Positions 1 to 12,762 of a DNA stretch of 64,000 nt are shown here, one piece after another. The notes under the pieces are model-generated. The model did no database searches. It saw only the letters and a list, made by a program, of their open reading frames with translations, and was not told the origin of the DNA. Source of the stretch: Piliocolobus tephrosceles (lineage: Eukaryota > Chordata > Mammalia > Primates > Cercopithecidae); contig NC_045441.1 of assembly GCF_002776525.5 (NCBI RefSeq), positions 88,291,101 through 88,355,100 of the forward strand, read 5' to 3'. Position 1 is the first letter of the stretch; each line of letters opens with the position of its first letter. The position numbers and the translations under genes were made by a program.

Positions 1-127
1 GTATTTTTTAGTAGAGACGGGGTTTCACCATGTTAGCCAGGATGGTCTCGATCTCCGGACCTCGTGATCCGCCCGTCTCGGCCTCCCAAAGTGCTGGGAT
101 TACAGGCTTGAGCCACCGCGCCCGGCC
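1..127 (-). repeat. AluY-like (Old World monkey type), truncated by window edge
   Basis: Antisense Alu left arm. It begins inside the A-rich linker region (tttttagtagagacgggg), contains the box B region and ends in ccgcgcccggcc at 127. The caggcttgagccacc and cgtctcggcc variants are those of cercopithecid AluY copies. Confidence 0.95.
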
Positions 128-3100
128 CAAGCCACTTTAAAAGTTGTTTTTCAGTTATCATAGGTTTAATGGTGATATAGTTCAATTAATATGAATATGC
201 TTACATACCAAAATTACTGGCTATGTAATATTGCTAACTTTGTTGTGTTAGTTGAATCAGTATTATTTTAAATCTCTAAAAAATATAAAAGCATTGATAT
301 GGAAAGTTCAATTCATTTTATTATGGCAAATTCTAAATACTGATGGTAAAAATGCCTCCCAAAATGGACAGAACTGCCTATTCATCACTTTAAAAGGTGA
401 ATGTTAAAAAAATTCCAAGTCACAAATTCAGCATTAGAAGGCTAATATCATAATTAGAACATGGTTTATATTTTAGTTTTATTAGATAAGCCTCTTTGGA
501 GAAGAGATTTCTAACATCCTTTAGTGAATAGTAAAGTACTAGAAAGACGCAATTATGGATGATCGGATTACAGCTGTAATAGCACAAGGTTAAAAGAAAA
601 AAAAACAAAAGACTAAACATTATTGCCAGATAAGTGAGGAAAAGCTTAAATAGAGGAAGGGATAAAGTGAGTGACAGGAACAATCTCACGGATTACTGCT
701 TTGGCACGAAGATTCCAGTATTCAGCTAGCTTGCCAAATAAATTGACCAGAGAAAAAGAAAGTCAACAGATTAACTTCAGGAATTAAGCTTATTAATGGG
801 TTTTCAGGCATAAATGTATCCACCCATCACGATAGGAAAAGATTTCCTTTGCTTTCCCAGCTGCTAGATTATGCACCAAAATATTTCTACATAAACTATC
901 GATGGGATAGAAGCATTTTTTTCTTTTTACATGAATTCTCACTGACCTGAGTCAATGTTATATGCTACCCATTCATTTTGGACTGATTTGTAGTTGAGCC
1001 AGAACAAGTTGTTTGATTTAATCATGAACTGAATATATTTGAATAGAGATTGTTCACGTTCACAAGTCTTCTCTCCTTTTCTCTTCGCTTACTTACAGTA
1101 AAATTTAACTGCTCCATCCAGAATTTAAGAACATGCAAGGAGGTAATTGGAATTGGAGGTAAATCATATTCTTTTGTAGAAAGTATAATTATCGGAAGTT
1201 AGTTAAAAACACCTCAGTTCTGTTTTAATTTTCATGCATGGAGCAGTTGTTTTGACAGATGGATGGACTTTATTTTTGTAACCGTCCAGGAAAAGTCTGT
1301 GCAACACGGTCTAATCAGTGCTTCATATCTGCAATGTTTGTTTTTGAATCACTGTGCTTTTGGCTCCTGTATCTTTTTCTAGGGGTAGACATTTTCTTCT
1401 AAATTTATTACTCCAGGTAATATCTTTATACATAATTCCTCATTCCTTTGATCTGGAAAGACCAGAGACCCTTAAAAACATAAGTGTAAGTGGTTTGTCA
1501 CTAAAGGTGATGAATCATTACTCCTCAGGTGTGGCCTTGGATTTTACTGGTTTATAACTGCCCTTACTTTTATTTCTAGCTAACAATCTATAACACTGTT
1601 GCTCTGGAGAACATTTCAGTAAAATAAGAGGTCAGTATGGTTGCCTGACTCTTGGGAAGTCAACTTGTTGCTAAACTTGTCTGTGTTCATCAATTTAAAT
1701 TCCAAAAAGGATCAAAGTTTGAAAAATGAATTCATTTTGAACTGATTCCACTCTCTTTATTACATTGTAAATCCTCCAGTGCTGAGCAAAGCAGTGCAGT
1801 AGTTTAAGGCCAAAAAGTACATTACATTCTGAGTTTTAAGAATCATCATGGTTCAAGAAAAGGTCAGAAACACTCTTCTTCTGTCTCCCTAGAGCAGAAA
1901 TGTGTGAAGTGTGTTTCCTTTTTCTGCCACGCTTCCTTCTTTTTTAGAGGAATGTCCAAGCTGCTTCCAAATAAAATGAATATCCTGTTTTGGAACACTC
2001 GAAAACCTTGGCAGCAACAAGCTAGAGAATGAAGGCAAATGAATGACAGGATTGATACTCTTTTATGTAGGTTTTCTGTTAAGAACAAATCCTTACTAAC
2101 AATGTCTCTGTCACGTTTTTGCTTCTTCTCTGTCCAGTTCTTTTAATACACTTTCCTTCTCCATTGTTCTTGATGGGTCTTCTCTCAGCTATTTTTAACC
2201 AAATTTGAAAGTATTTCCTTCCATTCCTTTGTTTTATTTCAAGCATCTTTATATCCTCTAAGCCCAAGAAATTTCTCTCCATTCTATTTGCATCAACCTC
2301 CACTTTCAAAATAATATTGAGCTTGCCCCCAGGGCATGGTAACAATACAACCTGCTGCCAACTGGGAGAGTTCAGTGGGGAAATGAAGGGGATCATTCCA
2401 GGCCTTAGGCCAATAGGGTGGGTCTAGTTGCTTAGTAAAAAGATAGAATCCCGTTATCAGCACTCTCAGTAGAACCCTTTGCCAGGTTTCACAGCTATGG
2501 TCCTGTGATTGATTTTGTTCCAACAGCTCTGTAGGGGAATTGTCATGTTATAGTGGTTCCTCTTTAGTAGTTAATAGAGAACAAATTAAAATTATGATAT
2601 TCAGTGGAGCCCAATTTCATAGTTAGCAAGAACCCTGAGAGTTTTTCAGTCATTAATTACAATCTGCTAATTTCTTTCGAAGGACAGATGTAGTCACTAT
2701 AAATTGCTAATCAGTTATTCAATCTATAAGAGATAAAGAGCCCACAAATTCTGTGATATTATTATTCATAACAGTTGCAGAGGTGACATGAGCCTTTGTT
2801 TTGTTCACAAGTATTCTTACTGGTAAAATATGTTCTTCCTTATTTACTATGGAGAAGTAAGTTCCTCTGTCATATTTCTAAGGAGGTAGTTAGGTGATAC
2901 TAAGACTAAAAAATTGGGGTTTGTGGAAAAAATTGCATGCATATCTATAAAGGCATGGCATGCAAACTGAAATCCTGTTTTTTTCTAGAATGAAAAAGAC
3001 ATCCATCTGGGTTTGCCACTATTATTTATTAGAATATCTGTTTGCTTACCAATATGTACACAGCCAATTTCTTAGTTTCAGCATATGGTGCTGGAACTGG

Positions 3101-4761
3101 TTATTTCTAATCTGGAATACTATAATATTGAGCCCACAATCAGAGATGATTATCTTTATATAAAAGCAGAGTATGTGGCCACCTACGTATTTCAAAGTAA
3201 ACATTTTCCTGAAAATGGCTTCTTTGCAAATGACTGAAATTTTTTTAAGAACACAAATAAATCCTTCGGGTAAGGCTCATGAATGCCTGGTTTGTAAATG
3301 AGTTTATCAGATGTTTCCCTTTCCACAACCTCTTTCCTCTGCCCAAGCCTTCATGCCCTATTCTCTTGGGGAAGGAAGAGAGACTCTTACAGAATGGAGA
3401 GCTTGTTGCTAAGAGTAGTGGCAGTTAAGTTTCATAGTTTTACCTAAGAGGTACCCTATTTAAAGTGAAACACGGATGAGATCACATACCTTTTAAGCTA
3501 GGAAATTTTTCCTCATAACAACTTGCAAGATCAATTTATTTCAAAGAGTAATTTTAAACATTGTAGTGCCTTACCAGACAAAAGAAAGACTCAGGATCTG
3601 TGTATCAAAACAGTGGAAGAAATTATGTTTATTTTAGTTACCCCCAAAGTACTCAGCATATGTTAGGAAAGCATGAGGGAGGAGTCATAACTAGAAACTT
3701 TCACATTTTACTTTAAATGGGTCACATTCATTTTTAGGGCAATGTATTTTAGGGTCATCATCAGGTTTCATCCTAGAAAAATAAGTGATAATAGACAGCA
3801 ATTATTTGAATTTAAATATCAATTAATCTGCTTAAGTTTGGTTGTCTGATCCTTATTTTACAGGGGCAATGGAATTAAGATAAAAATAATCAGCTTCAAA
3901 TATAGAATACAGATGTCATGTGGAAATGTACTCAAATAATTTTGCCACCTCAGTTGTAAGCTCCAACTGACTACATAAAGCACTCTGAGCTTTCACTTGA
4001 AAACTGGCAAGTCATAGAGAATGGCTTTAGGAGTGTGACACACTTAGAAGTCCCAGGAACAACCCAGTCCTGTCATGTGTGCCTGCCTTGCTTGTACTGT
4101 TGTCCACACTTGATCCTTAACTGCATTTATAGTTACATATTTGGTTCTTAATTCCAAATGTTTATAGGAAAAAAAAAAGGTAGTTAAGGAAGTCTACAGC
4201 CTTTAACAAAATCATTTTGAATGCAGTTTTTTTATTTACCATGTGAATACTCATTTGGATATTTCCAAAATGGATTACTAATGATGTTTAAACTTTATGT
4301 TTATTAGAGGGTCATATTATATTATATTTTTGTTTTCTTTTCCTAAAATGGAACTGAAAACTGATTTTTGCAAGTAAATTTTCACCATCATTTTGTTTAG
4401 TCAATTCATTAGTTAAGCAAGTAATTTGCTGCTCTCCTTATTTCTGGAAAACTCACCTGTGATTATTGATTATCTAATTTTTTTTTCTGCTTTTGTATAA
4501 ATAAATTAAAAATAGTTTTAATGAAAGACTGATGGAAGGGCATAAAATAATTGTTCTCATCAGAGTAAGAAACTCTATATTTTAATGCATGTTATAATAT
4601 AAACAAAACAATAGAAAAATAAATAAGTCCTTACAATGTTGTGAAAGGGATGCTAAAAAAAGAAAACAAAAGACAAATCTGTTCCAGCATGCCTAGCACC
4701 CTAGAGGATACCTCAGTCATGCTGATTGCTGAAAATCTTTGGTTTTCCTTTTGTCTTACAG
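1..4761 (+). other. SEMA3A: 3' part of the SEMA3A intron upstream of the first exon
   Basis: Intron sequence before the exon at 4762. Apart from the truncated Alu at 1-127, bases 128-4720 look like unique AT-rich intron with no recognisable repeat, RNA gene or conserved coding stretch. The preceding SEMA3A coding exon, which should end in codons for GKDIL, is not present here, so this intron extends beyond the window. Short open frames at 1354-1557, 2079-2396 and 2960-3163 lack coding features and are treated as chance. Confidence 0.85.
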
Positions 4762-4881
4762 AAAGAATGTGCTAATTTCATCAAGGTACTTAAGGCATAT
4801 AATCAGACTCACTTGTACGCCTGTGGAACAGGGGCTTTTCATCCAATTTGCACCTACATTGAAATTGGACATCATCCTGAG
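4762..4881 (+). CDS. SEMA3A: SEMA3A internal coding exon (sema domain, residues ~112-151)
   Basis: This internal exon of semaphorin-3A encodes 40 residues beginning KECANFIKVLKAYNQTH and ending CTYIEIGHHPE. SEMA3A is a secreted axon- and endothelial-guidance ligand that signals through neuropilin-1/plexin-A. The segment lies early in the seven-bladed sema beta-propeller. Three cysteines are visible. By family knowledge the first (about C114) pairs with a cysteine in the preceding exon, and the CGTGAFHPIC pair (about C132/C141) forms a local disulfide. NQT (about N125) is an N-glycosylation sequon. The acceptor is ttgtcttacag and the donor is GAG|gtaaag; 120 bp, phase 0 at both ends, so skipping it would keep frame. 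The wording matches SEMA3A rather than my recollection of SEMA3C, 3D or 3E, and the next two exons continue the same protein. Residue numbers are from memory of the human protein. Confidence 0.97.
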
Positions 4882-6314
4882 GTAAAGCTGGCTTTTAAAA
4901 AATTGTGTTTGTCCATGACCCCTTTCTATTCAAAATGCTTCATTACTAATTTCTTCAGTTGATTTTGCTTCTGGTTCACTATTCAGTGGGACCTACTTCA
5001 GATTCAGATGCTGTTATTAATTTTAATCTGTGAATGCAAAAAGAATGAGAACATCACTCAACAAAAACTAGGGAGCAGGAGGAAGGAAGGAAGAAAGCAT
5101 TTGTTTTCACCCTGGATTAGAGTCCAATCCGTTTTGCATGTGCAGCAGATGTCAGCAGGCTGAATGTGTGGTGTTTTCTCCTTCATTTGTATATTGCCAG
5201 CCTTCTCCTCCATTTCCATCCTCAGCCAGAAGTGTCTGCCACCCAGTTGTTTTCTTCTGCCTAGGGATTAAGAAAGGATGCCATACATTTGCACAATTAT
5301 CTGATCTCAGGTTTGACTCACATTATTCACATTTGTATTCTTGCTTGGCTAAGCTTTGATTGTATATTTTTGATTATTATTTTGGAGGTATGGGAAAGAA
5401 AAAAATGTTTTTTTTTTTAATCTGTCTATTCCTTGTAAAGATGTTTTAGTGAGGAAATTATGTACATTTAAGTAAAAATCAAGATAAAGAAAAAGTTGCT
5501 AATGTTGAAAGCAGTTTGGTGAATCTGGCTTATCAATAGCCTTCAATTATAAACCCTCTTGTAATTTTTGGCATGAAATCCTAAGAGGAACAAAAGTGTT
5601 CACGTGATGAGAAAATCATTGGTGACAATTGTCTTCAAAACTGGAATTCAGAAATACTCAACAAATAAAGGACTTATTCTTGAAATATTTCTGATATCCT
5701 AAAGATAAAATAAAATTGACATGGTATTCACTTCTTTATAACTTAAACTTTAGATTCTCTCCCTAAATTTCATAAAGTGTCCCAAAGTGATGTAAGTATG
5801 TCTTTTGACCCAAATGAATTAGAAATCAAAATAGTTTCTGCTACATCTTCTTTGTATAAGAAATCACCTTAGATATTATGCAGTTTCTAGACTAAACACA
5901 ATTATTTTTTCTTCTTGATGAAACAGGGAAGACACATTCCCAAGATCTCACTAGTTGCCAGTCGCTCTTCATCCTATTTCCCCAACCATATCCTTCCTTC
6001 TTCTCTTTTTTATAAGCCCATATGTATAGTATTTTTGCTGACACACTGAAGAGTTTTAAGTAAAAAGCAACTTTAGGACAGGCAATTCTACTGATGTTGC
6101 TTGTTTTACATTGATTAAATTAGGGATAAATTTATGCACATGGTACTGGAGACTTTGTACACGTAATTTATTTTAGCACCTGATTTAGTCACTCTCTCTT
6201 TGCTGTCTTCTCAACCAATTCCTACTGTAATACATCAGTTGTCCTAAAGCTTGGGCCCAAGGTGATTGTCTCACTTTTCTATATTCTGAAGGTAGCTCTA
6301 GAGAACCCCCTCCA

Positions 6315-6366
6315 CATGATATTGCACTTTTTACATGAGTCATGGCATTGCACTTTTTACATGCGC
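6315..6366. repeat. 26-bp tandem duplication
   Basis: CATGATATTGCACTTTTTAC... (6315-6340) is followed by CATGGCATTGCACTTTTTAC... (6341-6366); a 17-base core is identical. It lies just upstream of the Alu at 6413. Confidence 0.9.
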
Positions 6367-6412
6367 CAGGAATTATGGTCTACATGATTGGCAATGGAAT
6401 CAGGAATGCTGA

Positions 6413-6721
6413 CCTTTTTTTTTTTTTTTTTTGTGAGATGGAGTCTCACTCTGTTGCCCAGGCTGGAGTGCAGTGGCGTGATCTTGGTTCACTGCAACCT
6501 CTGCCTCCCAGATTCGAGTGATTCTCCTGTCTCAGCCTCCCAAGTACCAAGTAGCTGGGATTACAGGTGCATGCCGACATGCCTGGCTAATTTTTTGTAT
6601 TTTAGTAGAGATAGGGTTTCACCATGTTGCTCAGGCTGGTCTCGAATTTCTGAGCTCAGGCAATCCATCGACCTCGGCCTCCCCAAGTGCTAGGATTGCA
6701 GACGTGAGTGAAAGAGCCCAG
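6413..6721 (-). repeat. Alu (AluS-like), antisense, with target-site duplication
   Basis: An 18-T tail (6415-6432) is followed by a full antisense Alu. It is flanked by a perfect 12-bp target-site duplication, caggaatgctga, at 6401-6412 and 6722-6733. Several substitutions from consensus indicate an older insertion. The left-arm end has decayed (gtgagtgaaagagccca). Confidence 0.95.
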
Positions 6722-6744
6722 CAGGAATGCTGAACTTTTAGCAC

Positions 6745-6860
6745 AAATTAGCAGAAAGGACCTGGACTTTGGTGTCGCATCTGGCTTCAGATCTTGCTCT
6801 ACAACTCACTAGCTGTGGAGCCCTGGAAATATTACTTAACTTCTCTGAGACTCTGTCTTA
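6745..6860 (+). repeat. MIR SINE fragment
   Basis: The segment follows the MIR core: 'ctggctTCAGATCttgctctacaactcactAGCTGTGgagccctgg...acttaacttctctgagactctgtc'. It lies just after the Alu at 6413-6721 and is diverged. Confidence 0.6.
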
Positions 6861-7034
6861 TACATGCAACACAAGCTAAAAACAATCTTTTGATTCTCGG
6901 GATCTGTATATTTTAAATGCAAGGTTAACTTATTACCTCTAACTGCCTTCTACCGCTCCTAGCACAGTATGACCCATTGACTTTTTTTTTTTTTTTTTAT
7001 TCCTGTAGAAACTCAAGGAGTTTTAATCCCATCA

Positions 7035-7240
7035 TTGTTAAAAGCATATCTGCTAGCCTCAGACTGCAGAGCTTGCATTCAACCTCAGCTTGGGACTAGC
7101 TGCTTAATCTGGTGCAAATTATTTACCTCCTCTGTATCTAAGTTTCTAAGCTAGAAATTTTTAAGGAAAATGGTCTGTACCTCATACAGTTGTGAAAGTT
7201 AAACATTGTCTAATGGATAATAAGAGCTGAAAAAAAGTCA
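7035..7240 (+). repeat. MIR SINE
   Basis: MIR-like order: 'cagactgcagagcttgcattcaacctcagcttgg', then 'actagctgcttaatctggtgcaaattatttacctcctctgtatctaagttt', 'ggtctgtacctcatacagttgtgaaagttaaa' and a degenerate end. An 18-base T run lies upstream at 6982-6999. Confidence 0.65.
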
Positions 7241-7739
7241 ATTAATATTAGAAACTGTAACTATTTTAAAATGCAAGTCTATACCCGTTTAATACAAAAT
7301 ATAAATCTGCATCACAGCCTAAAAACTGTGTTGCTATTTTGCTTAATAGCAGTTGTCACTTTGCCTCTTAAATGTTTCTCACTTCATCAGAGATTGTAAA
7401 TTATGGCACTGGATTCTCATGGCTGCCGGGTGATTCTGCATCTTTCTTAATTTCCCCTTTTTAAATGCGAGGCTTACATGATGTTGATGGTCATTTAAAT
7501 TAAAACGCCATATGCTATCCTTGCATTTTTATCATTTTCCCGAAATGTTGATTTTTGAAGTTGAGATTTTAATAGAGTTAACAGTCTATTTCCTCTTCCA
7601 CTCATCAACTACTCATTGCTGCCCTATGGGTGGGCCACGGGGGAAATGAAGAGGTACAGGTTCTGGAGCCAGGCCATTTACCAGGATTTCCTCTACCCAA
7701 ATAGCCAATGTATAAAGCTTCCTGTCCGAGCATTCTGAG

Positions 7740-7865
7740 GTGGGAGATTGAAATGCGAATGTTTTCCTGAGACTCTGAAACTCACAGCCTTTGAGAGAGG
7801 TCCTCCTTCAGAAGCTCAGTGATTTTGATTTGCATGATAACTATAGATTGTGAAATGCTGTTCCA
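7740..7865 (-). repeat. Possible MER5A-like hAT fragment
   Basis: Weak resemblance to antisense MER5A ('gatttgcatgataactatagattgtgaaatgctg' against its 'gatgcatgctaaagtttgagaaccactg' end). Strongly diverged; offered only as a possibility. Confidence 0.25.
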
Positions 7866-8789
7866 GACTGTTTAGGGGATCAGAAGTAAGATGATTATGC
7901 AATTACCTGGGGAATTTGAAGCAGTCTAGACAGTCAATCTATGAAATTCTGGAAAAGATATTATCAATATATCTTGTCTAGACTACATCAAATTTAATTT
8001 TCAATGCTTAAGCTGCCTTAAGAGAGAATCTGCTTTAAATTCATCTATATTTACTTAAAACACTACTTTTGGACTTAAATTGTTATGCTGTTTGTGAAGT
8101 AGAAAAAAAGAGACAGTGTATACTTCGTACTATTGGGAGAAGACAGTAATAGAAAAATCGGGAGAGTGAGAAATAAAATAGCAATCGAAACAGAGGCCAG
8201 GATTATTGGCTTAGAGTTCATAAACTCTCATAGAGTTTGAATATATCAACTTCTTTTCTCAAGGACAACTTTTCAGATAAAGAACCCATTTTTCTCCTAA
8301 ATTCTAGTTTAGAAGTTGTGTGTGTACTTTGCTATTACCTGCCCCACTCAAAATAATGAAAAACTAATCTCCTTTTAAAATTTTGTCTAGACATATTACA
8401 AATAATTTTATCATAGAAAAAAAGACATTTCATTTGTTGCTTTTATTAAGACTTTTATGGACATTTAAACATTCAGTTTTTTCTTTGCAGTGTTCTTCCT
8501 TTTAAAACAACTTATCATCTTACATTCTGTTTTCAAGAATGTTGAAACTCCATTGTCAGAAAATTACATTATAGACTTAGCATTGTATATGGCAGAATGC
8601 CCCAGAAGGAAAAACATCACTTTGAAGGAAATCAGGGCTTACTTAATTATTTAATAGCTTTGGATCTTATAGGAGGACATGAATAGCTCCTTTAAAGTAA
8701 TAATACAACCATTTGCAAAATAATCTTCAGTTTCGTCTTCTAGTTATGAAAATATACTTCTTTTACTCTTCAAGCATTTTAATAACATA

Positions 8790-9172
8790 AAATCATGAGT
8801 CATTTAACAACAGAGATAGAATCTGAGAAATATGTCCTTAGGCTATTTTACTGTTGTGCAAAAATCATAGAGTGTACTTACACAAACCTAGATGGGATAA
8901 CCTACTATATACCTAGGCTATCTGGTGGAGCCTATTGCTCCTAAGGCTGTAAATCTGTACAGTACGTTACTATACTGAATATTGTAGGCAATATGTAGCA
9001 TAATAATAAGTATTTGTGCATCTAAACATATATAAACAGAGACAAGGCTTTCCAACGACTATGAGGTCACTACGCAATAAGAATTTTTTAGATCCACTAT
9101 AATCCTAGGGGTTTACCATCCTATATGCTGTTCATCGTTAACCAAAATGTTATGTGCCACCTGACTATATTT
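8790..9172 (+). mobile_element. MER2-like (TcMar-Tigger) non-autonomous DNA transposon
   Basis: Matches the MER2/Tigger pattern as I recall it: 'gagtcatttaacaacagagatagaatctgagaaatatgtccttaggc', then 'catagagtgtacttacacaaacctagatggg', 'ctatatacctaggcta', 'cctattgctcctaaggct' and 'ctgtacagtacgttactatactgaatattgtaggcaa'. It ends in an inverted counterpart of the start (gttatgtgccacctgactat). No transposase coding remains. The terminal inverted repeats are degenerate, as expected for an ancient primate fossil. Confidence 0.75.
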
Positions 9173-9711
9173 ACACTCCTGAATAGCATATTGCAAAATC
9201 TACTTTTGCTGTATCATGAATACCTCCTGACCACACACAGTATGTCATTGATTGCTATCTTAAACAAATTTTCTCTTTCCTGTGGTACATTTGGGAATTG
9301 GTAGACCTATTAATTAACTCCAGTTCTGTAAGATATGTGTCAATCAACTCTTGGGTATCTTCCAATAACACTTGACACTGCAGAAAACTGCTGGTGAGGT
9401 CACATACGTCATACACATGTGTGTGTTTATCATAAAATGCTTGCAGAGTTCATGGAAAAAATGATTTAGAATTAGAGTACAGATGAGTCTGGACTTTAAG
9501 CTCTCAGCCTCCATGCCATTGAAATGAAAAGCGTGAGTCATCCTTGACAGGCAGAATATTCCCCAATGGCTTACAGTATATGGTATTTTCCCTTCAAATG
9601 TACATCTGCTAATAAAACAAAGTATGAATTTAGAAGTACAGATTTTCGAAGACGTCTCTGGATGTTTTCTCAAATTCCAAATGGGTCTTTTCTACTTACT
9701 GGCAGGAAATC

Positions 9712-9768
9712 TAAAAAAAAAAAAAAAAAAAAAGAAAAAAAAGGAAAAAGAAAGAAAAAAAGAAAAAG
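9712..9768. repeat. A-rich low-complexity tract
   Basis: About 57 bases of A with scattered G. Short ggcagg copies flank it, but no identifiable inserted gene body lies upstream. Confidence 0.85.
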
Positions 9769-11053
9769 GCAGGCACAGATGAGAGCTGAATTGTATTAAC
9801 TCCATAAATACTCTCATAATGTCATGATTGCGATTTATGATAGAACTAAAGGGACATTAAGAAATGCAATGAGGCTTAATGGCTATCTCTAAGGTCATTT
9901 CCACAATGACAACCAATATATCTATATAAGAAATAAAATGTTTTGTCTGGTTCTTCCCTTCCACTAGAAATAGGAGTGTGTTCTGATGCAAAACTTTGAA
10001 TCAATCCTCTTAGTAACAGTCCCCCAGGCCAAAATGTTATTTAAGTGTGAGGTAATGCTCTGTCAACTAATTTATTCATCTAATCTAACCCATTCTATTT
10101 GAGTTACTTCTTTCAATTTATTATACTATTTAGTCCAATGAAGAGCAAGTTTATTTCTACGAATTGGTACTGAAGCTGAGAAATTCAGATATCTTGGGAA
10201 AATAACGAGGAGGTGCTTTGGGGTAGGTGTATCATCTTTCTGAGATCTTACATTGGAGTCTGTATTTATTTTGTAGCACGCTAGCCTCAGTGAGAAAAGT
10301 TGAGATTTATTGGCAGCTCAACTGCTCAGTGTCTCCATCAGATGCAGCGTATCCCTTATTTGCACTACGGACCCGAGCCAAATGTGATTAGAGTTAAGTC
10401 CATAGTGGTTTCTAGGTTTTTCTTTCCTAATCTTTCAATACTGGAATCATGTTGGAAGATGGACTTGTAGAAGTTACTATGCTTAATAAAGGAGACCATC
10501 ATTTATATTCAAAATTAAATTTTAAAATGATCTGCTCTTTGTACTTGAGGAGAAGCTTTACAGTTAATAAATTCTGAGATAACTCACCAGTGTATTTTTG
10601 CATGAACTGTAAAAGTTCTAAACTCTAAATATTATCAGTAAGACTATTTCTCAAAATTAATAGAACTAGTGCTTAAGTGAGGGAGTAAGGTGACCTAAGT
10701 CATAACTTGAAACAAGAAAAAAATTTTAAAATGCTAAAAAAAGATACCAAAATCCAAATGAACATCCTTCACACCCTTAATTAAAATGTTTCAAGTCAGC
10801 GTTTTATATTTTGACTTGATTTCCCCAAATATTTGATATATAAACAACATAGTTTTGAGATTAACATTCATTTATCCTGCACCACTTGTTTGCTCAATTG
10901 TAAAGTTTTCTGATACTACTTGACAGCCTTTTTTCCTGTAAAAACAGTGACAGATAGAAATGGAAATGTTAGCATTAAATTCTTACCTTGAAGGATATTT
11001 AGTTTTGTGTTTTAGCACATATAGCACACCTATTGCCAGGTAAAGTATTTGAA

Positions 11054-11056
<3 letters not shown>

Positions 11057-11093
<37 letters not shown>

Positions 11094-11328
11094 NNNNNNN
11101 NNNNNNNNNNNNNNNNNNNNNNNNNNNNNNNNNNNNNNNNNNNNNNNNNNNNNNNNNNNNNNNNNNNNNNNNNNNNNNNNNNNNNNNNNNNNNTTTTTTT
11201 TTGTATTTTTAGTAGAGACGGGGTTTCACCGTGTTAGCCAGGATGGTCTCGATCTCCTGACCTCGTGATCCGCCCGTCTCGGCCTCCCAAGGTGCTGGGA
11301 TTACACGCTTGAGCCACCGCGCCCGGCC
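11057..11328 (-). repeat. AluY-like antisense Alu interrupted by an assembly gap
   Basis: A T tail (11056-11093) runs into 100 N. The sequence resumes with the Alu left arm (gtatttttagtagagacggg) and ends ccgcgcccggcc at 11328. It is flanked by a 13-bp target-site duplication with one mismatch, agtatttgaacat (11044-11056) and agtatttggacat (11329-11341). The Old World monkey AluY variants are present. The missing part is the right arm. Confidence 0.95.
11094..11193. other. Assembly gap (100 N)
   Basis: Exactly 100 N, the usual placeholder for a gap of unknown size. Because it falls inside an Alu, the true content should be the Alu right arm plus the rest of the T tract, probably more than 100 bp. 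Confidence 0.98.
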
Positions 11329-12762
11329 AGTATTTGGACATATTTAAACGGTTTTTCTAAGGCCGTATTGGTGCAATAATGCTATTCCCAATCACCTGTT
11401 AAAATAATATATTATCTATAGTACTTTATTTTTTAGTGTCTGTTCTGCCGAAGCGAACACTATAGTATCTGATTTTTGAATGACTTCTTTATTCAACAGA
11501 AATCAATGCAGATAAGGGCTACATCATATACAGTTAATATTAAGCATAAACATGCTTTCCTATTCCTTGTAGACTAATACCTGGTTTGGATCAAAGCTCC
11601 ATTCACTGGGGTGAGACAGTTACTGGAGTTATTTATCTCCTACTTACTCTTTCTCATAGATGATTCTCACTCTTTCTCTTTTGATTGATTCTCTTACACA
11701 CATTTCCCATGTAACCTACTTTAAGAGGAAATTTCTATTCATCAAAGCTTCCATTTATTTGTTATAAATATTAAATTTACAAAAATATGAAGAACAACAC
11801 TAAATCCCATTGCCTGTTCACCTGTTTGGTACTTTTTCATCTCCTTTTCATTCTCCAGGCATCATGATCCTTCTTTTACCTCTCGACTCTAGTTCTATGT
11901 TTTATTTTTATTTTCATTTTTTATCTCTTTGTCTCCTTGTGTAAATAATTTCATTTTAAAACCAAAGTTTAAGAGTGGAAATAGAGCTTGAGTCTGCAGA
12001 TGAGAAAGAAGGAGTAAGTTTGTTATTTCTTAAAAATGTAAGAAAAGTAGCGTAACAAACTTAGACTGAATTTCCTGAAATCAGAATACCTTCATCTCCT
12101 CCTGCAATGTGTTTCTAATAAATGAACATCAGTAAGTTATCTCTCAGTCTTCTTTTTAACTGTGATGATTTATTCTGATAATATTGTAAAAAATGATATA
12201 AGCACATTCTAAATTTTTTGGGTGGCTATCCCATAGTCATATATATATTTTTTAATTTTAGTGCCCTCATTTGCTTGAAGCTTATGATTATTTAAATGCC
12301 AAAAATGCTCCTTTAATGGTATTGGGCTAATGAGAAAGAAACAAAGCCTGACTCGATATGTAAATGCTATATTCTGCCAATTAAGGGCCAAAGTAAGGCC
12401 AGAGTGCACGGTATGAAGGAAGATTTTGTTGTAGTTGAAAAAGAGAAAAATGGTGTGAGAATTAAATCATCCCAGAGCACAGGAAAGTTTAATTGGCAGC
12501 CTCAATGACTGTAGCTTCTGGGCACTAGGACTATGTTAACACAGCAAAAATGTATTTACTTTTCAGTATACATAGCAATGTCATTTTCATGTTACATTAC
12601 TGTAATTAATTTTGATCAGATTTGTTTTCTAATTTTGATGGTATTTAATTTTAAATATAAAGAGCATATACTTAGTCACTGTTGGAAAAAACCATACAAT
12701 ATGTGGTAACTCTGACAGCATGCTAGAAGACACCTTACAAGTGTTTTTAAAAAGATAATGTA

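Noticed and set aside
4726..4962. Single-exon reading of the frame around the first SEMA3A exon
   Set aside because: Only 4762-4881 is coding; the ends of the frame run into intron on both sides of clear splice sites.
9566..9799. Lysine-rich frame ending in a poly-A-like tract; possible processed pseudogene
   Set aside because: The lysines come from the A-rich tract. No gene-like body or convincing target duplication is seen upstream.
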